From the NCBI GenBank assembly GCA_014706295.1, contig JACSVZ010000005.1:18950172-19014171 (forward strand): a DNA stretch of 64,000 bases, written 5' to 3'. The translations under genes and the position numbers were made by a program. The stretch is from Lycocorax pyrrhopterus obiensis (Eukaryota; Chordata; Aves; Passeriformes; Paradisaeidae). The notes beneath the pieces are model-generated. The model saw nothing but the letters and a program-made list of their open reading frames with translations, ran no database searches and had not been told where the DNA came from. Every line of letters starts with the position of its first letter. Within the stretch, counting starts at the first letter, position 1. Of the stretch, positions 44,012-56,000 are shown one piece after another.

Positions 44012-47000
44012 GTGAGGTGGCCGCCCGGGCCTGGCCCGGGGAGGCCCGCGCGGACGGCTCGAGGGTGGTGGGGACGCCGGGCCGGGGCTGCGGAGCCCTG
44101 CGGGCAGGCGGCGGCGGAGGGTCCCCGGATGCCCGGAGCGCTCCGACCCTGCCTCCCCGCTTCGCTTGCGGTGGCGCTGGCGGGGGAGCCCCGCGGCGCG
44201 GACCGGCGTGCGCGGGGCCGCGCCCGGGCTCCTCCTTTGCCCCCGCAACCCCCCGCGTGCGGCCCGCGGCGACGGTGCTGGTGCAGCGGGGCATCCCCAG
44301 GGGGCAGTCCCGAATTCCCCGTCAGCCTCTCCGGGTGATGAAAGGACGCTGTCAGGAGCCATTAACTGGCCATTTTCCTTCCGGAGCGGAGACAGATGTG
44401 CCCCGCGGGCACAGGGCACAGACACAACGACCAGACACCCCAGACACACACTGTGTTTATTTTTGTTCCCTGTCATTTTTAAAACCGTAGGATTTTTCTC
44501 CACCTTTTTCCAGACGTTTGCCGTTTACAGAGGCAAAGACGAAAAGAAATGCATTATTTTTGTTCTCCTCATGAACAACATAAAAGTGATGCAGAAAGCT
44601 CGCTGGTTTCCAGGAAGTTTGATCTTGAGCATATAATAAATCTGGCACTGCTGGTGTCACACTTACCCCTGGTCACCGCTGGGCTGTGTTGTCTGAACTT
44701 TCGGTAACTCAGCAACGTTACGTGGTTATTTTTAGTGATGACATAGCACATACAATGGAAGAATCTTGTCAGGAGTTGGGCAGACTGATGAAGGGAGATG
44801 AAATCTCTCTAGTGGCATGAATTCCATTGGGCTTGTGCAATGCTTATGTTTTCTGGGGACTAAGAGAGCAGGTTTTTAGACCAATTCTGCTTTGGGTTAA
44901 GATCAATGTGTCCGGGCTTTAAGAAAATTCCCTGTTCAGTGAAAGTGTTCCATGTAAATTGTGTCTTTGAATTCAAACTTTTTAGACCAGTCCCAAGTAC
45001 TCAGAAGTGTTCCCACAGACAGTTCACTTGGTGACATCTTTTGCCCTTCTCTGCTGTCAGAACAGTCTCTGCTGATTTATGGTCTTCACTTAAGAGCAAC
45101 ACCTTAGAAAAGCTGTGCTTATTCACTAACTGTTACTCCTGCTTATTTCCTAGAATGGCGAGAATTTCTGCATTCTGGATGAGCAGAGGTTTGCCAAGGA
45201 GCTGCTCCCCAAGTACTTCAAACACAACAATATCTCCAGCTTCATACGGCAGCTCAACATGTGTAAGCATCAGCAGTTCCTACACATTCTGTCTGCCAAG
45301 GCTTCAGCTACTTGGCTTCAGTTTGGATTTCTTTAAACAAGCAAATAGACTTGGCAAGTCTTTCATCCCTGAAAACCTGAGCTCTGGCCTTGAGTTTGCT
45401 TTGCAAAAGAAAAGACTGATGGTAGAACTTGGTTTAGTGTGTGGTTTTTGTGTTTTAGCTCCAAGTTCTTTTGAGTAACAGCTGTAAGGATATGTGCTGG
45501 TGCTTAAACATAGTGTGGGGTTGCCTGAGCTTCAGTGTTGGTCTTGCAGCAAACATATGTGTACCCAGGGGAGTAGAGGCTGTGTGTGCAGCCATACACC
45601 TAGAATGTGAAAAAAATTGCCTGGATTTTGGGGCTGCCACTGGTCTTGCCTGTTTTGCTGTGTTGGAACTAGATCAGTCCCGCTGATGGGCCAGGCTGGA
45701 CTACGTTTCTCGTTACGTTTTCTCTGCTCAACTTGTGAGCATCATGTGGCAGCATTGCATTGCATATGTACAGCGTGGCCAGGCAGAGGGGTGCAGTGAG
45801 GGTGACTCGGGCACAGTGCCGCGTGCGGGGCTGCAGCAACCAGCAGGAATAACTGCTGAAGCTTCTGGGACCAGTGGAGGGACAAACAGCACAGGAGGTG
45901 CTGCCTTAATTAGAGTTTCATTCAGACTGACTGGGAGGAGCTCTCTGTCCTTGCCCAGTAGGCTTGCCTGATCTCTCTAGCTGATGCCTGGATAGGATTT
46001 ATGTAGACATGAGAGAAAGCACATCTGTTTAGTCTCTGAACAGAGGGTAGGTGTTGCTGTTTGTGTTGTGTCCTTGTGTTTGTGAGACCCATCACTTGAG
46101 TGACAGAGGATAATCCAAAGAAACAATTGTCTCTTCCCTTGTAGCCAGGATAAATAGAAAAATGCAAATATTCCTATGAAGGTATACAATGTAGTGGCAG
46201 CCTCCTTTTACTGCTGGACCTATTCTGACTTTCTAATAATAGTTGGAGTGCATTAATTGTGTTAAAACCTTGACTGGGAAGAGAGGTGGATTGGCCTGTC
46301 AGCTGAATCATGCATCCACCCTGTGGCGTTTGAGCAGTGATGGAAATAGAACTGGCAGTATCTTACTTTGTGCAGGCAGTCTAGTATGAAGAAGGTGCTC
46401 TGCTGCAAGTGTTTGCATAGGCAGGCAGGGAACTAACTTCTCTGCCTTGCTTTATTCTGTAGACCATGGTAGTACATGACAGCATTTGTTTTGATGTGTA
46501 GTTGTCAGGGATAAAAGGGAAACTGTAGCATTCCTCTGCATTCACTGGGACGTGATTCTATTCAATATGTCATAATAAATCTCATTTCTAACTAACTGTT
46601 GTGAAGGTTTGTACGTGGCTGGGATGGTTTGGCCATGGCTGTCTTGCCCACGGACACACACTGGCCTCTGCTGTGCAGCTGCATGTGCAGACTGCAGGCA
46701 GTGGTACTCTGGACATACTCTCTAGCTGTGAAGATCGGAGAAGTGAAATCATTGAGCATCAAGAAAGGCTACTTTGGCTGTTTTTCATAGTTTCTGCTCC
46801 CAGTAACTGTAGTGCAGTGGGTGTTTTGGTAGCATTGGACTTTTCTTTAACTGTATGTATTCAGAGTCAGCTTTCAGCTGGAAGAAATGCCTTTGTTGAT
46901 TCCTCTCCACAGATGGTTTCAGGAAGGTGATTGCTCTGGAGAATGGTATCATCACAGCAGAGAAAAGTTCAGTCATTGAGTTCCAGCACCCTTTCTTCAA

Positions 47001-50000
47001 GCAAGGGAAGGCACATTTACTGGAAAACATCAAGCGCAAGGTATAGTCTAAGCACATATTTACTTCACTTAGTTACGAGAAGTAACCTATCAGGAGCACG
47101 TATGGGTGTTTCAAACACAGCCAACAAATACCATGGGAACCAAGGAAACTCCCTCACAGTGCCAGGCTGGTGCTTGGCTGGGCCTCCTTGTGCCAGTGCT
47201 TAGACAAAACCTGCTCTGCTGTTGGTCGTGAACTGGGATAGGACCATGTTCTGCATCATCATCAAACCACAGCCCTTCTCCACAGAGTTCCTATCCCTGA
47301 TTGCAGCTTAGCACAGTCTGCAGTTCTGTCAGCATCTTCAACTCAGAGAAAGGCACAAAGTGAAAGAAGCAAAAGAAAATACATTTCCATTTGGCACTCA
47401 TTGAAAATCACCAAGGTCATCACTAACCGCTTCATTTGAATGAGTTTGCATAAATTATATTGCTCCTCCAAAACTATGTTGCCACTAAACTACATCCTTA
47501 TGAGCACTTTCTGCTTTTCTTTTGTACGTTCAGGCCTTGTCTGACCTGTTTCTGCACAGATACTTATCCTCTATTGGCACATTACAGCCCATAATATCCT
47601 GAGGAAGAGAGTATCATGATACATCATGTTGACATCTGAAAAGCAGAATCTTTTCTTTAGGCTGTTGTCAGGTGTGGCTGCATTGCCCAGGGTAATAAAA
47701 GCCCAGGGTAGGCTGAAGAGCTACAATTATGTTTGGATTGATTGTTCACTGAGCTGCCCCTGCTTGGAGCCAGAATCGATGCAGTGGCACTGGCTCAGGC
47801 TGTGCTCCCCCCGCTGCTGTGACCAGCATGTCCCAGCGTGCACGCCTGGCAGGGCAGGTGCACGGTGACGTAAGGTGTGGCACCATGTGTCCCAGGGGTG
47901 GTGCACTGGGTGGAGTGTTCTAGATGGAAAGACAAAAGCTCTGCTCAGTGCCAAGGACATTCATATGAAGTGTTGAATAGGTTGGTGAAAGATATTCTTT
48001 GTTGCACAGGAAATGTTAGTGATTTTTTTGCAAAACAGTCATTAATTTTCTTGCTCTTTTACTGCCTGGAATGGGGCCATATTCCGGTATTGGCTGTAAA
48101 CTGTATTTCAAGCCTCTGTCAGGACTGCAGGTTTGAATGCAGGACTTGCTTTGCTTACTCTCTTTCACTTTGAGCTCTGCTGGTATGCAGATACCCTGTG
48201 TGTCTTCACAGAATTCCAGAATGGTTTGAGTTGGAAGACACCTTAGAGCTCTTCTAATTCCACCCACTGCCATGGGCAGGGACACCTCCCACTAGACCCG
48301 GTTGCTCCAAGCCCCATCTAACCAGGGATGGGACAGCCAAGTTTCTGTGGGCAGCCTGTGCCAGTGCCTCAGCACCCAAGGACTGGACACCCTGATTAGC
48401 CAGTTGAGGACTCTGAAGAGCCTGTGTTTGAGATTCTCCTTGTACTTGGGCAGAATTTAGATTGGGCCTTTTTTTTTGGAGGCTAGCTGGCTGCATTTGA
48501 AATTTCCACCCACTTCCTGCAACTTTTGGTTGTCTTCCCGCAGAGAGGTGGTGTGCTGAAGAGAAACCAGACAGCCATGAATTCCATTTCGGATGCACCC
48601 TGTGTACATTAGCATAAATTATTAACTGCAACAAACAGCAAAGCATCTAGACTGCAGACAGGGAGCACAACTGTCAGACCCTTCAATCCATCCTTTGCAC
48701 CATGGGATCATGTCAAGACAGTAGTTAGTCATGTCTGAGAAGTGATTTCACATCAGCTGTGTTCCGTTCCAGCACAAAGGGATGGGATGTTGGTTTATAA
48801 CACCATAGGTTCGTTTCTGACTATCCCATCCCCCTTTGGAAGACAAGATGTGTGAGCCAACCTGCACAGAAGTTACCTCAGACCTCAGCAGGCCAATCCC
48901 ACATTGGTGCTTTCACCTCCCCCTCGGAATCCACAAGAGATGCTTTCACATTCCCCTTGGAATTTAGCAGAGTAACAAGAAAACTCCCAGCAGGCTGTAG
49001 GTTGGGAGGAATACCTGGTACGACTCCATGTGGCTCCATTATAGTCAGTACTTGGCAAAATGATGTTCAAAATTATGCCCACAAAACCTGGATGTGTCAC
49101 TCAGACATGTGCATGTGATGTGCTATAGACTTGACTTTTTCAAAACCCTGAATTGTGTTGCAGCCAACAATGCTCCTGCTGCAGAGAGAGTTGCTGAAGG
49201 AACTGGAAAATGTTTAATACAGAAGTGCAGGAAGGAGATGGTGAGCTTTTTGCTCTCTGATGGCTTTTCTACCATCATTTGAAGTAGCAGAATTCACAGA
49301 TTCTGCTGTGAGCAGAAGAGCAGTTTGGACTCGTCTTTCTGCAGACAAGTCTCCATAACTTTGGAATGTTGCTGAGCAGAGAGGTAGTAGAGGAAACACC
49401 AGCAGGGAATCTGCAATTCAGCTGTCGTGGGATAAATTTTCAGATTGAGTAGGATGCATCTAACTAGACACCTTCATCTCCCAGTAACTTAATGGAAATT
49501 TGTTACTCCTTTGCTCGCCAAACCCACATCTAGAAGGAGTATGATCATCTTGTTCTTCCACTGTCAGCTGTGGGGGTTTTTTTGGCTGGTGTTTGCTCTG
49601 TGACACTAGAGGGCAAACTGTCACCAGGCCTGACAGAGAACCCTCAGGGAAAGCCCTTTGCAGTCAGTGGTTTTTATCATGAATTACGGTCATGAATCTA
49701 CTGTCTCCAGGTACAAAGTGCTAATGTCGTGTTTTCATTGGCATCTTGTTTTTTTCATACAGTGCAGCCTGTCCTAAGGATTGTCACCTGCAGCAGTTGT
49801 GGTGTTTTGTGCCATGTAAGAATTGCAGTCTTACCTGATCTTTTAATGGAGCTCGATCCTGCTCTGCAGACTGACTGCACTCTCCCTGCAGCAAGGAGTA
49901 TGCACTGTTTGTAGTAAAGCATGTGTACCCATTCTAGGTGTCTGCAGTGAGAACTGAGGATCTCAAGGTCTGCACAGAGGATTTGCACAAAGTCCTGTCT

Positions 50001-53000
50001 GAGGTGCAGGAGATGAGAGAGCAGCAGAACAACATGGATGTCAGGCTGGCTAACATGAAGAGGTAGACTCGGCTGTTTCGGGGCGCTTATGCATTGAATG
50101 TTGCTTATATCTGATGGAGATTGGCTAAATACGGGTTTCATGTGAACTGGAAACAGGTGAAGCTATATTTTTTCCTAAGAATGCCCATTCCACCCCACAC
50201 AACATTCTGAATCTTGTTTGTTTTTGTAATTCAGTTACAGACTGGAGATTTAGCCTGGGAGTTTGTTGACTGTCTTGAGATTTCACTCTGGTTGCCAGCA
50301 CCTGTAGTAGTTTTTTAGGGCAATAAAAGCATTTCATTTTTTGAATACAAACAGGGTTAGATGCAGTGAGGGACATTGGTGTTTTGTTTTCTTCCTAATT
50401 GGAAGTGGACTTTGCACATCCTCATCTCTGTTCTCTCAGATTCCCTTCATATAGGCACTGGTAATTCATTCAGGTCATTGGTATACCCGCAGATATCAAC
50501 CAGAGTTCAGGAGATACTTTTCTCTCTCTGTTGCTTAAAAAAAAAACCAACCAATCCCCTTGAACACTACCTTTAGATCTGTCTCAAGGCTGTCAGTGTT
50601 TGGAAACAGGCTGAGCGTAACACAAAGTCCTTATTCAACAGCTTTGAGGCTTTGAAGGAATACCTCAGATCAAGATTATTGGTGGAGCAGCAGAGGATGA
50701 GGGTGTCCTTACTGAGTGTTTGATGCTGCCTAATGGAAAATGGAGTTAACCCAGAGTTTATGCTAGTGGATTGGATTAACTGAGGGTTAGTTATCCACAG
50801 AGGGAATGTTGCCGTTGGTTCTGCAAGGTACTCTAAAAGTTTGAAAGCTGTAAAACTAGAGCATATAAAGTAAACTCTGTTCATCCTCTGTCTTCTGATT
50901 TATTCTGCATTGCAGAGAAAATAAGGCCCTGTGGAAAGAAGTGGCAGTTCTAAGGCAGAAGCACAGTCAACAACAGAAGCTGCTGTCTAAGGTACCATTG
51001 CAGCATCTTCAGTGCTACCATCCTTATTCCTGCCTCTGTGATACTTCATGGCATTCTTTGCTTATGTAGAATGACAAATGACACAGAGCTGAACAGGCTG
51101 TATTAATACAGCATAAAGAAAATGTTCTCAGTTCCTGAGTGTCCCAGAAGTAGCACAGTAAAGAACCACAAGCAAAGCACTAAGGAAAAGTCATAGTAGG
51201 ATGTCAGTGTGTGGAGACAGTGCATGGTAACAGGAGCCCAGACCTTGAGAGATTGCAGGCACATGGAACGGAGTCTGTGAAAGATCTTGGACCAGGATAC
51301 ACTTAGACCACTTGAGAAGTGAACTTGGAACCCAGAAACTGTAGGAGCTTGCACGCTGGAAAAAATTTTCTCTGGTTTATACCTCAGCTGTTTGTGGTCT
51401 GGAATCCTCCAGTGACTTGTGCTGTTACATTGCATTTCAAAAAAAAGCCAACTGTGCAAGTGGGATAATTTTTCTATGCAGTTTGTAACTCTTGCTTTGT
51501 TCTTTAAGATACAATTGCAAATGGATTTTTTAAATACCTGTTAATTTCTGTCACATAACTGTATAATTTTATAGTAAAATCTGAATTAAGAATTTAATGT
51601 TAGGATTGCTATGCTGACCACTTGGTTTTGGTTTTCTTTTGTTTTTCCTTTTTAGATTCTTCAATTTATACTCAGTTTGATGCGAGGAAATTATATTGTT
51701 GGGGTCAAAAGAAAAAGGTAATTACTTGATAGGTCCCAGATCAGTGTCAGATGTGAATTATAGGGATAAATCAGTTTTTGTTGTGTGACAGATATTTTTA
51801 TCACTTGTATATTCAAACTTGAGAAAGCTGATGGAAGTTCAGTCAAGCACAAAATAAATATTTCCTCTTTATCACTAAAATGGGTGGGAAGAGAATATTC
51901 TATACATTTTCAATTCCAAAGGCCACAGTTATCAGAAGTGGTAAATCTCAAAATGTGCATGCATAAATGACTTCTTCCAAACCACAGTGTGTGTGTAGTG
52001 CAGGCTGCCTGCAGTACCCTTCCTGACACACATTCCTGAAAGCCAGGCTTCTTGGGAGGGACAGAATGATAACCATTACTGCCTGTATTTGGCACTGCTG
52101 CAGCTCTTCCTTCTGGAAGTCAGGATGTACTAAAGCTGTGCTTTGTCTCAGGTCTCTCACGGATGCTGCGGGTGCTTCACCCTCCAAGTACAGTCGTCAG
52201 TATGTCCGCATCCCTGTGGAGAGTGGCCAATCTGTAAGTCTCCCCAGGGATAGAGGCAGTGGGTTGGACGGGATGATACACAGTGATATCAGTCTTCCTT
52301 ATGGCTACAAATACCCTAACCTTGTAATCAAATGCTCTCCCTTTTGTAATGGGCAATGGGCAGCTTTAAAGCATCACTCTGGCTTAAAATCATGCAAATC
52401 AGTGCAACTGGTCACAGATGAAATGTGAACAGGAAAGAGAAGCTGCAAGGAGAATGGGCCTTCAGTATGAAAAAAGAAAAGGTCAGAGCCTGTGGTTTAC
52501 TCATTCTGTGCTGTATCTGCAGATGGCTTTTTCTGAACATAGTGCAGATGAAGAGGATGGAAATGGTACAGGTCTGATAATCCGAGATATCACTGACACC
52601 CTGGAAAATGCCACCAATGGCCTCCTTGCTGTGGCACACACAAGTGGCAGAGCCAGGTATGTCCAAAGTATATGAAGTATTTATGCCTGGGTTAATTGGG
52701 TAGTTACATTAATGTTGCTGATCCATATGGATTCTGGGAAACAATGTCTCTCTGAATGTCCATTTGTGCATGACAGGCCTGTTGTACACTGTCCTTCTAC
52801 AGCAGGTAGCACTGGTCATTGTCAGAGCTCCTGTCTCTTCAGGAGTCCCTGGAGGCCTGTCAGGCTGATGGACATTTCAGGTTTAATTTGCTGAGGCTTT
52901 TCTGTGTGTTCAACAGATAAGCATATACTTGACTTTTTGACTGAACAGGGACCTGAGTGCATATATAGGTTTCTAATAATCCAAAAGGTATATAGATTGC

Positions 53001-56000
53001 TAACAAACAAATCAAGATGCATAGTTTTATCTCCAGTTTCAATACTGCTCTCACTAAGCATATCCTAGGGAAGGCATTCTCTGTGTGGCAACAGATTTTA
53101 GTGAAAACCCATTTAGTTGTTAATAGCCAGAATGAAATACGGCCTGATTTGGAATATTTTCTTTCCAGAGTCTGTGTTTTAAGAGTTTCCCTCCTGCCTA
53201 AATCCCATATAATATATTGCTTCTTTTTCCCTGGGAATAAGAGATGTTTTGCTCCCATACATGGTCTCTGTATAAGCTGTAGTAAGAGATTCTTCATCTG
53301 CCACTTTGCTGCTTTTTCTAAAGACCAGTTTGTTACTTGAGCCCTTGACTGGCCTAATCTTATTAAGATTTGGGATACTAAACCTGAAACGAATAGTAAT
53401 GCAGTTGATAAATTCTCCTGTGTGTTGTTTCTCTTTGGGTCACATTTTAGAGAGCCACAGGCAGCTCTGGATCCTGGCTTACCTCTTTGTCAAGTATCAC
53501 AGCCAAGTGAGTTAAATTGTGCAGAACCTGTCCCATCAGTTCCTATAAACGATGTCAGCAAATCCGGCGAAACAGGCACAGCTGCTGTGGAGCTCCACAC
53601 TGCACAGCCAAATGCTCCGGAGGACCCTGTGTCAGTAATTGACTCCATCTTGAATGAGAACAACTCTGGAAACCAAAATGATCCTTTGCTGGACAGGTAT
53701 TAACTTGTTTCTGAAAAGCATTATGCTGTTGTCACCTTGTGGGATCCTTTTGGAGTTTTGGAGGGTGTGTTGTTTGACAGAATATAGGGAATTAGCTTTT
53801 GAATTGTCATTGATGAAGTGAATTCTCTGCACCTTTGTTACCAGGGCTTGAAAAAGCCAACTGTTGGCATCACACATTGAAAAAGGGTAAGTGTCCCTGT
53901 CACCTTTATGGTAACAGGTGTGCCTGAGTGCTGGTGTGTCCGTCAGTGTGCCCCATCAGCCCACTGCTGGCACTGCTAGGTGCTGCCAAGCAGCAGGTGA
54001 AGGGCACTAATCTCGGGCAGGCATTGTGGGCACTTTGTTCCTGGGACCTGGATGTGGATTGTCCTAGTGGTCATCTCACTGTTCCTTTCCTTCTCTGCCC
54101 CTCATTTGTGCAAAGCTGTTTCCCATGTGCCCTGTCAGATCACACAGCCCTGGATCAGGGGTGGAGGCTGTGGGTTCCCACTCCACAGTGGCTGCGTGAG
54201 CAGTTCCCAGCTCCATTCCCGTCCCTGAGCTTTGCCAGCACTGTCACTGTGGCTGCAGGAGAGCTGTATCGAGGACAAAGCCTTAACCCTTGCTCCTACA
54301 GCTCTTCTGCTGTGGTCAGTGGCAGGTAGGAGGGGCTGGGGTGGTGTCGCAGCACTCGTGTGGTCTGAAGGCCCTGCTGTATCTTCTTGCAGTATTCACG
54401 CAAGGGCATGGACCCCGCACACAAGATGGAGAAATGCAAAGTGTTTATTGTGCAGGAAAATACTCCCTAAATACCAGCACCCAACAGGATATCACATCAT
54501 ATAAACAGGAAAGATGTTCACCTCAGTTTTCCCTAATCACCTGGGATAGTGCACAGACATTGCCTATTACGGTAACAGGTAAACAGTACCCTATAAGGTC
54601 ACAAACTACAATTATCACATCTCATAGGTCCAGCACTGTCCAGAAACCCACAATCCTCTCTCAGCCCATCCTTGGTGACCTGGATGCACTCCCAGGATCA
54701 CCGCTGGGTCCAAGAAAGAGGCTCTCTCTCCAGCCCTCTGGGCCTATCTCTCTTCCAACACATAGTGCACCCCAACATCTTCCCTCCTGGACACTGCAGG
54801 ATGTGGGGTAGTGCCTTGGAACTGCCCATTCCTCAGCACTGAGAATTCAGTACAGGAGCACCTCATGGCATAGCAAGACATGCAGTGTGGCCACTGTGCC
54901 TGCTGCTGCCTTTTCAGGTTCTTCACTGTCCCTCATGTCTTGCCCACTGTCCCTGGAAACGTGTCCACTTTGGCAACAAGCCAATGTTTCAAAATAGGTA
55001 GAGTTCCTTCAGGCCCAGATTATTTCCAGCCCTTTGCTTATCATTTATTTTTCCAGGGGAAAGCCATCAGACCTTTGTTTAAACAGGTGCTGGTGTACAG
55101 GCTAGGATCTGAGAACATTCACCAGATACTAAAATGAGGGAAGGAGTAGGTATGGAAGGAGGAACTGCTTTTTGACCTGATAGCTGTAGTTGTGCTTGCT
55201 GTTCAGGTAGTCTTCCTTGTACCTGTACCTCAGAGAGTGAAAGATGGAGTGAAAGGTGATACAGGAATGCAGTTTCATCCATTTGGCTGTTCCAGATTGT
55301 AGGCAACCTGCCTTGTGGGGCAAGAGGAGGCCCTGCCTGCCACCTGTGCCTTACAGTACTATGTAATTTTTGTCTTTTTAGAGAAGAAATTCAGGATTTT
55401 CTGAACTGCATCGATGCCAGCCTTGAAGAGCTCCAAGCAATGCTGTCAGGGAAGCAGTACAGCTTCGGTGCCGAAGCGTTCAGTGACGTGAGTGTCTTCT
55501 CACTATTTCTGATTTCTGAGAAATACTGCTCAGGTTGCATCATGAAATGTCACTAGTTTATTCCATGTTGTAATGGGTAAGAGGGGGGAACATCTTGAAA
55601 AGCAAATAGTTACAAATAGAATGATGATAGGTATTCACAGTGTACAAGGTAATATTGAGAGCCTTTCCCAGGTCATACAGGATTTCTGTTCTACAGAACT
55701 GAAGGGGGGGAAAAAAAAGGAAAAAAATTGCCTCACTTTTCCTTCTCAAGCATCAATCACATATCATCACATCCTGACTGTGTGTTTGATTCAACTGGAT
55801 GATATGGAGTGAAATTTAGCTGTATTCCTTGGAATCCCTGGGGAACAGGGTAACCTTTTCTCTTCTTGTGACCTCAGTTTACTGCCACAGGTTGAAGCTC
55901 CCAGCTGAAGGCCCATGGAGGAGCCACTGTCCCCATGCTTCAGTGGAAGGAGTGCCACACTGGGTCCTGCAGTCCTTTCAGGAGCTCTCTGCAATTTTAT

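Larger units (their letters stand above)
43200..44340. promoter_or_regulatory. CpG island / HSF3 promoter (possibly bidirectional)
   Basis: A sharp change to very GC- and CpG-rich sequence that covers HSF3 exon 1 and its upstream region, with no TATA box. Includes a full CRE, a CCAAT box and GC boxes within 190 bp of the HSF3 ATG. CpG density was judged by eye. Confidence 0.85.

Noticed and set aside
43624..44503. Long open frames on both strands (up to 288 codons)
   Set aside because: CpG-island composition depletes stop codons; only the HSF3 exon 1 frame has homology and a splice donor.
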